From Jimgerdemannia flammicorona (Eukaryota; Mucoromycota; Endogonomycetes; Endogonales; Endogonaceae), in assembly GCA_003990745.1 (NCBI GenBank), contig RBNI01007042.1:1-10717 (forward strand): 10,717 nucleotides of DNA, given 5' to 3'. A program made the position numbers and the translations under genes. Below are positions 1 through 10,288 of this stretch, in pieces. Within the stretch, counting starts at the first letter, position 1. Each line of letters begins with the position of its first letter. The notes beneath the pieces are model-generated. The model saw only the letters and a list, made by a program, of their open reading frames with translations. It was not told where the DNA came from and ran no database searches.

Positions 1-3000
1 CCCCTATCCCTTCCTGATGAAAGACCACTTTGTCTAACACTATCGCCACCCTCCCGCCACTTTGTTCATATATCCTAGTTACCAAACCATGCCGCCTCCC
101 TCTCAGAGGGCCCCAACCAATCCACCATCCAGTCAACAGATCCCCCAACAGCTCCTCCCACCTTACCACCTTCACCTGCAGTCCCATCTGCCTCCCCTCC
201 TCAAATACAAAGAGCCAGTGACCTGCCAGTCCTACCCATACTGCCAGCACCCATCCTACAGTGAGCCAACTATCACCCACCCCTCCCACCAACCAAGACT
301 TCAAACCATCCCAGCGGCCCCCCTCCTCAACCAGCCTCTGCCCCACACCCAGTCTAATCCCAATTTCTATCCAAAAGTCCCCCAATACCTCACACTCTCC
401 AAGCCAATGTTCTAGCGTCTGCACCAGACCCCCAGCCTGTCCCACATTGTAACACTCCTCACACTCAAAGCGGCCACCATCCATGAGATGCCCAGTTCGG
501 AAATTCAACATGACATTCCTCCTTAGCATCCGCCACCATACCACCCAGTATTTAGGAGGCAGCCACCATCACACCTCGGCACTCCAAGACCAGATCCCCG
601 CCCAGTCCCACTCCTCGCCAATCCCTGCTGCCTGCCAACCACTCGGCCAAAGATCCAGGCCAAGATGCTGTTGGCACTCCACTCCATCCCCAATATCAAA
701 TGCTTCAAGAGGGGCACCCCCCAGGAGCAGTCTATCCCAACTCCATATTCCGGGCCCCCACATCTCCTCTCCCTCATTGCCCTGCCAACGCAGGCCAATT
801 CTGTGTGCTCCCTCCACCACTCCCCACCAAAAGCCCTTGAATCGCAGCCACTGAGCACCATTCAGCCCCACCATAGAGAGCAGATCTCCAGAGGACCCTC
901 GAGGGGAGGATTGCATCTCCCACACCTTCTGCAGCAGAGGCACCCAACCCCTGCCCTGCAGCTCAGCAGCTCTCTTCAGCCACCAGGCTCTCAAACAGTG
1001 TAACCGCTTGGAGAAATCCACAAGGCCAAGACCCCCCCTGCCCACTGGCATCACCAAAGTATCCCAACTGACCTGGGCCCTCCTCCCAGTCCAAATCCAA
1101 TCTCTAGCCACTTTCATCAGCCTCTTCACCACCCACGCTGGGAAGTCCAGATGATAGGCCATGTACCACAGCTTGGGGAACCAGTACACATTCAGTATTG
1201 TCACCCGGCCAGCCAGAGAGATATGGCGGCCTCCCCATCCTCGAAGGGCCTCCCCCCACATGGTCACTCTACTCTCCCACCACACCCGTGGCAGGACTGA
1301 GCCATATACAGAGAGGAATATGCCCAGATACCGCACCACCTCACCAGAAGGGACAATTGTTCCGATGATGTCCCCACCCACTAGCCCATTCCCTAGCACC
1401 ATCGTCTCACACTTATTCCAGTTGAGCTTCGCCCCAGAGTGAGCCTTATACCAATCTACGGTCTCCTTCAGTGCCTCGACATCTGCCACAGACCCAAGTC
1501 CAACCACCATATCATCAGCAAAGGCCCCCACCTTCCATCCAATATCATATATGGAGAGCCCCTCCACCTTTCGGCGAATCCGATCTAACAACGGCTCCAG
1601 CGAAAGAGCATAGAGAATAGGAGACAAAGGATCCCCCTGAGGAACTCCTCTTCCCAAGGAAAATGCCAGACCACGGTGCCCATTGTACAACAATGCCGCC
1701 CGACTGCTCCCCAGCAGACTCAACATAGAGGCCCGAAACCCCAGAGGAACACCAATTCGATCTAACACCTTGCCCAGCCAAACCCGCTGTACCCAGTCAT
1801 ATGCCTTCTCCTGGTCCAAGAAAACCAACCTTCCATCTAGACCACAGGCCCAAGCTCCTTCAATGACACCGTGAACCCAAGCAGTCCCATCTCTAATAAG
1901 CCTACCCCCAACAAATCCCCGCTGCTCCTCCCCCAGCACCTCTTGGGCAACTTTCTGCAGCCTAGCAACGATCACCTTAGTCACCAATTTCCTGTCTATA
2001 TCCAGGAGCATAATCGGCCTCTAATTCCTCTAGTCCTCCCTTCTGCCTTTATCTTTGTACAATAAGGCCACCAGCCCAAGGTCCTGCTCGCCTACCCACT
2101 CACCCCTCTGAATAACATGGTCACAGAGGGCAGCCATCTCACCCAGAACTCCAGGGACCATCACCATCTTTTTCCAGAAGTCCCAAGGCAATCCATCCTC
2201 CCCTGGTGACGTTCCAAGCTTAGTTGCTGCAAGGACACTCTGAATCTCCTCTCCTTGTACCAGTAAGACTAAGTCACCCAAACCAGCTACCTGTGGCGGC
2301 CCCCACTCCTCAAGTGTATCGGCAATCTCCTCCTCCCCAGCACCCCCTTCCCTTCTTCCTCACTCCATAAATCCTGCCATCACGCTTTCAAAACTCCTAA
2401 GATTTGTTGTGTGCCTTGCACTATATCCCCATCGGCATCCAGGATGCCATCCCACCAATGCTGCACTCTCCTAGCCTTGAGGAGTCTCAATAAGTACCTA
2501 GTAGACCGCTCACCCTCCTCAAGCCCCTGCCACCATAGCCTAGCACCATACCTCGCATATGAGTCTCTTCCTCATCTCTCAACACCTGTTGTAGTTCCAC
2601 TAACTCCAATTTCACCCTCTCTATCCGCCAGTCCTCCACTCCATCAGAAGTGAGTAGATTGGCCCAATCCAATTGCAGTCTCCGCAGCCTATTGGAAGCA
2701 CACCTTATACGCTCTCTCCTTCGCCTCCCAGCCTCCCTACCGGCTCCTCTCCAAAAAACCCTCGCAGCCTCTTTCAAATGTTTCCAATGGACATCTACAG
2801 ACAAACCCTCATGCCGCCACACAGCAACCTTCACCTGAATGTCCTCCGCCCATGAGTCCCACAACCTCTTCTCGGCCAGCAGGGAGGAGTTAAGGTGCCA
2901 ATGTCTGGGTCTATCTCCACTCCCCCCAAACTGCCCATGCCCCAACAGTCCCTAGTGATCAGACCATGGGCACCACTCCACCTCTAATGACTTCCAAACA

Positions 3001-3635
3001 TTGGCACCCCAGCACTCAGCTGTCAGAATTCAGTCAATCCGGGTACCTAAGCCATTCACCCAATGCGTATAGACCCTTGCATCACCCCACCATGATCTGT
3101 CCATATCTCCCAATGAGCTCAACCTCTCCACCTCCTCCCACACCCCCAGCCCCCCACTTCTCCCCCCTGCACTCCTCCCTCCATCAGTCCTGTCGAGATG
3201 CTGATCCCGAACCATATTAAAGTCCCCCCCCAGAATATCCACCCCTTCCTCCAAGAGAATACCCTCCTCCATCAGCTCCTCGATCCATGCAATTCTCTCA
3301 CCCCTAACTGCCGGGTAGTAGCAAGAGCCAACTCTCACCGACTCCCACCCCGGCCTCTGCCAATCTCCCCAGACCAGTCGATCCCCCCAGTTCCTGATGC
3401 CCTCCAAATCCCCTCTACCCTTCCTCACCAGAATCGCCACTTTTCCAAACCAAGCAGCAGCCCCACCCCATTCTCTAGTCCACTCCAACCTATCATCCTC
3501 ATCCTCACACCTCAAATCCTGTAGTAGAAAGAGGTCTGCCTCCAGTCCCTTGAGCCAAGTAAAAATGTTCTTATGTCGTCCAGATCCCTGCAACCCATTC
3601 ACATTCAAAGAGAAAATGTTCGTTGTACTGTTCAT
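1..3635 (-). pseudogene. LINE element A ORF2: endonuclease-reverse transcriptase, degenerate, 3' end cut by window
   Basis: ORF2 polyprotein that would nick target DNA and reverse-transcribe the element RNA. The start is the ATG at 3,635, just before the endonuclease strand SLNVNGL. Endonuclease (3,635 to about 2,940): LQD (3,516-3,524), GDFN (about 3,213-3,224), RID (3,033-3,041) and PWSDH (about 2,955). A linker follows, with GERSTRYLLRL near 2,490. RT (about 2,330-1,400): SPGEDGLPWDFW (about 2,190), RPIMLL (about 2,010), FLDQEKAYD (about 1,810), GVPQGDPLSP (about 1,634) and active-site FADD (1,511-1,522). The thumb includes YLGIF and GLGLVDF. A C-x2-C-x14-H-x4-C knuckle lies at 392-463, and the frame is open to the left edge. 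Breaks: stops at 3,030 (after RID, where Trp is usual), 2,952, 2,380, 2,030, 2,021 (Trp of the usual NWRP) and 569, and frameshifts near 2,565 and 2,340. No RNase H domain was recognised in the visible C-terminus. Confidence 0.9.
392..463 (-). other. C-terminal zinc-knuckle region of element A ORF2 (zf-RVT type)
   Basis: The minus-strand frame that continues past the single TGA at 569-571 encodes CEEC (cysteine codons at 461-463 and 452-454), then 14 residues, His (407-409), four residues and Cys (392-394). This C-x2-C-x14-H-x4-C arrangement with TLEHWLGEC matches the knuckle found after the RT thumb in many APE-class LINEs, where it is thought to bind nucleic acid. The frame has no further stop down to position 2, so this tail was still translated as one piece before the upstream stop arose. 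Confidence 0.75.
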
Positions 3636-3666
3636 AGGTAATAATGTTAAGTGAATATCCCATCCT
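3636..3666 (-). other. Element A ORF1-ORF2 spacer, 31 nt
   Basis: ORF1 ends with TAG at 3,667-3,669 and the ORF2 ATG is at 3,633-3,635, leaving 31 nt. Element B has the same arrangement with 12 nt. Such a short gap on one transcript suggests that ORF2 is translated by termination-reinitiation or leaky downstream initiation, as proposed for other two-ORF LINEs. I see no obvious IRES or hairpin in so short a stretch. Confidence 0.6.
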
Positions 3667-5693
3667 CTACAAGTCCACATCCTGCTCTTCCTGCACCAAG
3701 TCCAATGCATGCTCGGCAGCTTGCTCCCTTTCTCTGGATTCCTGTGCCTCCAGCTCTTCCAGAAGTTCTACCATAGCTCCATCCTCCCTCTTCTCAAAGT
3801 CCTCCCTATACTCCAGACAAGCCTCCCTCCAGAGCTGCAAACCATGATGCTCATCCCAACAGTAGGCTGCCCTCTCACCGGCAACTACTGCCAGCTCAGC
3901 CTTCCTCACTCCATCGACCTTGTAACCCTCCTCCTCCAGGAAGATCGCAAGAATTTCCCCTTTCAGTGCCTCCACCACACCCTCACCCTGCAGAATCCTT
4001 TCCCACTACTCTTCTGGCATCGCCCGCAGGTCCACCTCTCCCAATGTATCCGCTGCGAGGTTATCCATCATCGTGCGCATCTACAGCAAGTTCCCCACCT
4101 CCTTCCCTCCAGGGGTTGCCGGCCGTCCTGCATCCAACATCGTGACATCGGCACCCACACTGGCAGCCTCATCCCACTCCTCCTCAGGGACATCCACCAG
4201 CTCATCCTTGCTAGCCGCCACCACCTGGCCCCCTTTCTCCAAATCCGGGACCCCAAAGCGCACCTGCTGGGCCCCTGTCATCGCCACATTCTCAGGTGCT
4301 CTTCTCTTCACCGCCGGGCCCCTCCTGATAAGAGGAGGGGGGGTGTCATCCAATTCCTGTTCCCAGACCTCAAAAGTGCCATCGGTATAGGGGTCCTTGC
4401 CCAGCACCTTCCCAGCCTCTTCCTTGCCTGCCTCAGCCACCTCTCTACTATTAGCAGCCCAGACACTGGCATCGATGCCCCCAGACACCTCAGCTCCAAC
4501 TGCTGTCTTCTTCACCTCTGCTGTCATACTCGCCAGAAGCTCCTTCTGCCTCCTATGCCCCTGTACTCTCTCCCACTGCTTCTTGTCCATGCAGACCCAT
4601 TTCCCCTCTATAACCTCCAGATGTGTTGACTTCTCGAAAAGCTTCCAGGCCTTTGCCCTCCATTCCACGGCACCACCCAACTCCTCCAACGCCTCCAACA
4701 AGTCCTCCTCCTCCTCCTCATTCCCCTTCACCCTAGACACCCAACAGACGACAGCACCCCACATCAACACTGAAGGCCAGTCCCTCTCCTTTCCTGTGGT
4801 CTCCCTCCCTGCCAGCCTAATCCTGACATCCACATTGCCCGTCCTGATCTCCGTCCCCTCCCACACCCTGAACCCGACATCCACAACATCGCCATACTCG
4901 GCCATCACCCCCTCAACCCTCCTCCTGGTCTCCACCTTCTCACCATAGGCACTCCTTTGACCAGCAATTGCACTACCCTGGGGTCCCACCTAAGGCACCT
5001 CACCATAGGCACCGCCACTTCGCCAACAACCACTCCAGTCTTCATTGCCACATCCAGTGGGCCTGCCTCCTCAAATCCCACCTCCACCCCCTCCAGCCCC
5101 TTCAGGAACTTCACTGAAGCAGCCCCAGCCACCTGCTGCGAGATAAGCCCCAAGACCATCCTTGCTGTCACCACCAAGCCTCAGAAGCACAAGGTGATGG
5201 CAAACTCCAATATCGACTTCTTGAGTAACGGTGCCACCACCAGCTCCGTCACACCATCAGCCAGGTCCCCCTTCGAAATTGGCAGCCCCAGCCCAACTCT
5301 GCCATCAACCATCACATCTCATTTTTTTTCCAGATCCACCGTCACACCCCCATCAGCAGTCCCACCCCCAGCCACAACACCTCCAGACCCTACGCTCATA
5401 CCTCTAGCCAGAGAACCTCCCTCCCTACCAGGGCTCGCCTTACCCTTCCCCACCACAGCACCAGCCCGGCTTCCAGTCGGCCATCCACTCCCCTTCACCT
5501 TGTCAGCAAAGCTCACATGGCCAGTCTCTCCTCCATTCCCACCAGACACCAGCCCTCCTCCAGTACTCTCACCACCCTTCGACCCTCCAAAGGCCCCCAT
5601 CCCCAGGCCATAACCCCTCCCAACCTGCTGCCAGCCAAAGGCCCCAGGTCCACCAGACCCAGCACACCCGTCAGAACTCTTGCTCAAAGACAT
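3667..5693 (-). pseudogene. LINE element A ORF1: RRM-like nucleic-acid-binding (gag-like) protein, degenerate
   Basis: About 675 codons from the ATG at 5,693 (MSLSKSSDG) to TAG at 3,667. Domain order: a Gly/Ser-rich low-complexity N-terminus (about 5,690-5,340); a first RRM-like module (about 5,290-5,000, with VAGAASVKF and VEVGFEEAG); RCLRWDPRVVQLLVKGVP leading into a second RRM-like module (about 4,985-4,790, with YGDVVDVGF and GNVDVRIRL); an acidic Glu-rich stretch (about 4,720); then a Glu/Ala-rich helical C-terminus. The two modules resemble the paired modules of Tx1-like ORF1 proteins by strand and helix pattern, which is inference. No CCHC knuckle is visible. In LINEs this protein packages the element RNA. 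Breaks: stops at 5,319 (right after an A8 run), 5,181, 4,081 and 4,006, and a frameshift near 4,940-4,980. Both sides of each break align with element B ORF1. Confidence 0.8.
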
Positions 5694-5780
5694 GTTTATA
5701 ATACCTTTCCTCCGCTTTGTGTCAGAAACTGTTGCTTGAATTTTGTGTAACGTGAATAGTATCAGAGAAAGGTGGCCTGG
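5694..5780 (-). other. Element A 5' leader and junction with element B
   Basis: Less than 90 nt separate the ORF1 ATG of A from the last sequence that aligns to the B RT (RGLGL, ending about 5,775). Read on the minus strand it runs from the B reading frame into ATTCACGTTACAC and TATTATAAAC before the ATG. It may be the whole 5' UTR, in which case the promoter would be internal or supplied by the host, or A may be slightly 5'-truncated. It shows no clear similarity to the leader of element B. Confidence 0.5.
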
Positions 5781-8407
5781 GATCTCCTGCCAGCCCCAGG
5801 CCTCTATCAGAAGTCCTTGTCACTAAGGTCTCCCATCCAATCTGTAGACATCTCCCCCACTATAACCACCCTTCCACAATCTTCTTCAGCTGCCACACCA
5901 CTCACCCTGGAAAATCCAGATGATAACCCAGATACTACAGTTTGGGCAGCCAATATACATTCAAGACCACTATTCTGCCAACCAAGGAGAAGCTCCTCCC
6001 TGACCAACCTGTCAGCGCACCTTCCAGCTTCTAAATCAATCCACACCACCACTCCCTTGGTAGGACCATCCCATATACCGAGAACCAGATACCCAGATAC
6101 TAAACAGCACTCCCTGTGGCTACCAATTGTCTGAATTGCCCATGTCCCCCCAGGCCAGCACCAAGTTCCATTGACTCGCACTTGTCCCAATTCAACTTTG
6201 CCCCTGCCAGCCTCTCATACTGTAAAACCTCTTCTTGTAGGACTTCTACATCCTCTCAACTACCCAACCCTACCACCATGTCATCCACAAAGGCACCCAA
6301 CTGCCAGACCACATCTCCCATCTGTAGTCCAGAGAGCCACCCCTTCAGCCACACCAGCAAAGGCTCTAGAGAAAGTACATAAAGAAGGGGGGAGAGAGGA
6401 TCCCTCTGTGGTACCCCTCACTCTAAGGCAAACTCTGGTCTACACCATCCATTCATCATTACTGCTGCTCGGCATCCCCATACCAAGCCCATCAGTTGCC
6501 CTGCCTCTACTGCACCAAACCCTGCCCTTCTCAGAACAGCCTCCAGGTAACTCCACTGCACTCTGTCATAGGCCTTCTCTTGATCCAGAAAGACCATCTG
6601 GCCATCTACCTGCTGGCTCCTACAGCTCTCTAAGACATTCTGCACCCAAGCAGTACTATCTCTGATCTGCCTCCCCTTGACAAAGCCTCACTGCTCTTCC
6701 CCAACTAGTGCACCAACATACTGCTGCATCCTCCCTGTTAGAATCTTTGACACCAACTTTCTATCCACATTCAGCAGCATGATAGGTCACCAATTATGCC
6801 ACACTTGTTGATCTCCCTTTTCCTTATATAGAAGAGAAACTAGCCCCAAAGAACTATTGCCAATCCAGCTATCCTTCTTCAGAACAGCATTGGCCATCTC
6901 CACCAACCAGTCACCAAACTCGGTCTTGAACTCCTTTCAGAATTCCCAGAGCAACCCATCCTCCCCAGGAGATGAACCAGTCTGTGTCTTCCTCAGTACT
7001 TCCAATACTTCCTCTAGAGATACCTCCCCCATGACCACCTCTCCTATCTCAGATATCGCCATCACTGACCAATTGGTCACCATATTGTTATTATCCTCCC
7101 CAAACCTGGTATCCTCAGCATACTCCCTGCCATCCTGCCAAAGAGCTTGCCATTGACCAGATACCTCCCCTAACATGTCAGCAATCTCAGAGGCCTCTAC
7201 TCTATCTTCTCACAATACTGAGATCCAACTATGTCATATTCTCCTGGCCTTCAAAACACCAGACAGATATCTTGTCGGCCTCTCTCCTTCTTCCAACCGT
7301 CTCGCTCACAGCCTGGTCAGCAGGCCATCTACCACCCTGGTCTCAGACACCCTTAAATCTGCCTACAGCTCTGCCACCTCTACCACTAACTGGTGGCACA
7401 CCTCTCCAGACAAGTTCCCCTTTTCTAAAAGCTGCAATCGCCATCTCAGCCCCTTCTCTACTCTCCTTTTCTTGTCCTTCTGTTTCTTCCCAGCCACTTC
7501 TCCAACATCACGCCAGTAAGCACCAGCCAAATGTTTGAATTTACCCCACCATTCTGCTATCAACTGCTCTTCATTCTGCCATCACATAACTTCCTGTCTC
7601 ATAACCACCACAAAATTGTCCCTCTCCTTCTTCCTCTTGAGTAAGGCTATATTGAGGTGTCAGTGCCCTCCACCACTGCCCACTGCTTGGAATCTACTGC
7701 AAACCTCCACTTCCCAGTGATCAGACCAAGGGTACCAGCACACCTCGGCAGCATCCAGTACATTACCCTAGCACTCCACCGCTAGCACCCAATCTATTTG
7801 CATCCCAACCAATGCTGTTCCAACTGGATGCCACTGAGTGAAAGGTCCCAACTTATCCCCCTGTCATTGACGAACACTATCTACCAAACCCATGTCACAC
7901 TCCACCTGAAGCCATTGAGAAAGTCCAGAGGATACTACAACTCCTGCTCCACCATCAGATCTATCCAGTGTTCGATCATGCACCATATTGAAGTCCCCCT
8001 CCAGAATGTCCAAAGCAACTACCTCCCAACCATCTCATGCCTACCATCTCTCAACCCATTGCTTTCACTCTCTGCCAACTGCATGGAGGTAAACTGAGCC
8101 AACTGTCAAACCATCACCTGCCCCTCCTTTTAGCCTTCTCCAAATCAGTCTGTCACCATAGTTCTCTACCTCCACTAGCTCGCCTTTGCCCACACCAACC
8201 AAGATGCCCACCTGCTTATTCCAACCTGCTCCACCATACCATTCATTACTCCACATCTCATAGTCTGACTCACTATAAGCCCAAATATCCTGAAGAAACA
8301 TAATATCATACCTCCTAACTTTAAGCCACCTGAAAAGCTGCTGTCTTTTAACAATCCTACAATCCATTGACATTGATTGACAAAATACGTAGATTATTCA
8401 TCATCAT
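5780..8407 (-). pseudogene. LINE element B ORF2: endonuclease-reverse transcriptase, degenerate and truncated
   Basis: Three in-frame ATGs (8,407, 8,404 and 8,401) precede NNLRILSINVNGL, the first endonuclease strand, so I start at 8,407. A TAG (8,357) and a frameshift near 8,360 follow, after which one frame runs to about 5,780, broken only by stops. Endonuclease: FLQD (about 8,293), EGDFNMV (about 7,995), QIDWVL (about 7,800) and PWSDH (about 7,720). RT: SPGEDGLLWEF (about 6,950), NW-stop-PIMLL (about 6,780), FLDQEKAYD (about 6,590), GVPQRDPLSP (about 6,405), FVDD in place of FADD (6,280-6,291), then KLNWDKCE, YLGIWFSVYG and NVYWLPK. Recognised stops include 6,787 and 6,688, each where a conserved Arg is expected, and 6,418. 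GVPQG has become GVPQR. The thumb and knuckle beyond RGLGL are missing because element A begins there. Confidence 0.87.
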
Positions 8408-8419
8408 TAAGGAAATTGT
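8408..8419 (-). other. Element B ORF1-ORF2 spacer, 12 nt
   Basis: ORF1 ends with TAA at 8,420-8,422 and the first ORF2 ATG is at 8,405-8,407, leaving 12 nt that read AATTTCCTTAATG into the start. Three tandem ATG codons (ATGATGATG) open ORF2. The tight stop-start pairing suggests coupled translation of the two ORFs from one RNA, as in element A. Confidence 0.6.
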
Positions 8420-10288
8420 TTAAAGCTCAGCTGGGACCACTACCACCTTCTCAGTCCTTCCTCTAATGATCTCTTGCTGGTCCTCGCAGATTGCCCTCCA
8501 GATTCAATCACCATTTGTACTGCTGCAGAAAAGGTCCACTCTTTCTGTTGCCACCTTCCTGATGTCGGCCATCCTGCTCTCATCAATATCATATCCTTCA
8601 TTATTCAGAAGGGTGGCTACCATCGCTATTACCAGCTTAGGCCCCTGCATCACTACATTGAGAAATCCTTCCCATGCCTCCTGAGATCCATGAAACACAT
8701 CCACTTCCTTGATGTCTTCCTCTGCCAGCTCCTCAAGTACTGCCTGATACCAGCTCTCTGCCATCATCACCAGGGGCCCAGGGGTTGAAGGCCTGGGGGT
8801 CCTGCTCAGCTCTTGTAGTTGCTCCCTGTCTGCTAATACATCAGAAGCCACATTCACCAGTTCATCCTCCTTTACAACTTTCTTCAAATAAATTACCTCA
8901 TCAGCTTCTGGGCACTCCCAATGGACATTCGCCACCCCAGCCATATGGGTATCCTCCACCTGAGTCTCTGGCATCACTTCATTATTAACCTCAAAGCCTC
9001 CTTCACCAACCTCCTCCTTATCTGCCCACCTTTCTCTTACCAGCACATATGCTGAGTTCTCTATACCACCCAGCTGGGAGAAGGAAACCTCCACCACCTC
9101 CACTCCTTTCATCTGATTCTTGGTCACCTCTACTCTTGCCTTCTCTTCCACTGCTACCCCTTGAAGGGCTGCCTGCAGATGCTCCCAGTTCCCTTTCCTC
9201 CACCTCTTCTGCTTGCCATCTGCCTGGATCTAGACCCAATCCTTGGCGTACTCCTCCCACTTCCTCTTTTGCAGCTCCTTGGCTGCCTCTCTCTCCTTCA
9301 GAGCAATTGCCAACTCTTCCTCCTTCTGTTCCACTCCCATCCTCCTCCACACCTTGCACTCTTGCCCCCTAATTCTAATCCCCTCAGGCCAATCGCAGCC
9401 CAGCCCAGTTGCCTCCTTGCCTTCCAGTTGCAGCATCACCTTGCAGTTGCCATTCCTCAACTTGGTGCCCTCCCAGAACATGAACCCGAAGTCCACCATC
9501 TCACCATATCTACCCAGTGCCTCTACCACCATCTCCTTGGTCTCCTGTCTGCCCAGGGTTGGCAATCCTTCCACCACCAGCTGAACAGCATGTGGATCCC
9601 ACCTCAGACACCTTGCCATCTCAATCTATATATCCTTGACCATCATCCCTTTCTCCAGCGCCTTCACCATTGCATCCTCCTCCACAAATCCAATCTCTAC
9701 AGTCTCTGCCAAAGGGATAAACTTCAGAGATTCTGCCCCAGCCACTTCCTCCCCCACCAGCCTCAGAACCTCCCTCACTGACATTGCCAATCTCAGGAAG
9801 TTTGCCAAGATCACCCATGTTGATACTGATTTGTAGAAGAAAGGCCTCACCACCAACTTGCCTGTCCCAGCTGCCAGAGTCACCTTTCCCTTGGTCTCTG
9901 AAACACCTGTGGTCATCCCACCAGGTACAGCTGTGCCACCAACAGTTCTCTCCCCAGCCACCTACCCAGCCATAGAAGAACTAGTCCCCAGCATCACACC
10001 ACCAGACCCCTGTCCTCTGCCAGCCACCTGACCTGTCACCTGACTTGTCACCTGACCCCTCCCCCTGTCAACACTATACCCCCCCTGTCCCACCTCCATG
10101 GGCCTAGCAGCAGCCCTCCTATTCCCTACCACCATATGCCAGGCCTCAATCCCACCAGTCCTCCCCTATCCACCAGCTCCTCCTGCAGTCACACCAGCCC
10201 CAGCAGTAGCTACAAAGCTCTTGGGAAGACCCAGACCTGGCCTCCTCCTCTCCAGATGCTCAGAGCTAGAGGAATCTTGACTAGCCAT
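8420..10288 (-). pseudogene. LINE element B ORF1: RRM-like nucleic-acid-binding (gag-like) protein, degenerate
   Basis: About 622 codons in a single frame from the ATG at 10,288 (MASQDSSSSEHLERRRPG) to TAA at 8,420, with no frameshift that I found. Domain order: a Ser/Gly-rich N-terminus with a short QVT repeat; a first RRM-like module (about 9,880-9,630, with VAGAESLKF and VEIGFVEED); MARCLRWDPHAVQLVVEG leading into a second module (about 9,600-9,410, with YGEMVDFGF and GNCKVMLQL); a Lys/Glu-rich probable coiled coil (about 9,340-9,240); and an acidic C-terminus. The assignment rests on alignment with ORF1 of element A and its place just before an endonuclease-RT ORF. No CCHC knuckle is seen. 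Stops lie near 10,169, 9,962, 9,623, 9,227 and 8,504. Confidence 0.8.
10025..10056 (-). repeat. 12-bp tandem repeat in element B ORF1
   Basis: On the plus strand, CACCTGACCTGT, CACCTGACTTGT and CACCTGAC follow head to tail (about 2.7 units). On the coding strand this gives a QVT(S/G) four-residue repeat in the low-complexity N-terminal part of ORF1. The unit is a whole number of codons, so copy-number change would keep the frame. Confidence 0.8.

Larger units (their letters stand above)
1..5780 (-). mobile_element. Non-LTR retrotransposon (LINE), element A, 3' end outside window
   Basis: A two-ORF LINE on the minus strand. It has a short leader (about 5,780-5,694), ORF1 (5,693-3,667) and ORF2 (3,635 to the left edge) with an APE-type endonuclease, an RT and a C-terminal Cys/His knuckle. 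There are no long terminal repeats, integrase or protease, so it is not an LTR element. The 3' UTR, tail and any target-site duplication lie beyond position 1. The 5' boundary is inferred from where homology of the neighbouring element B stops (about 5,770-5,785). The copy is inactive, but its reading frame is well preserved and CpG is more frequent than in element B, which suggests a younger insertion. Confidence 0.9.

Noticed and set aside
2..391. RNase H domain after the RT of element A
   Set aside because: The open C-terminal frame after the knuckle shows Trp/Gly/Val-rich sequence without recognisable RNase H catalytic motifs. A domain beyond the left edge cannot be excluded.
3709..4629. 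A 306-residue plus-strand open frame
   Set aside because: It lies antisense to ORF1 of element A, is rich in Leu/Pro/His/Ser as expected from the complement of purine-rich coding sequence, and shows no domain. The minus-strand frame aligns with element B, so this is a shadow.
4957..5613. A 218-residue Pro/Ser/Thr-rich plus-strand open frame
   Set aside because: It is antisense to the Gly/Ser-rich N-terminus of element A ORF1. Its composition is explained by that coding strand, and nothing in it resembles a signal peptide or known mucin-like protein.
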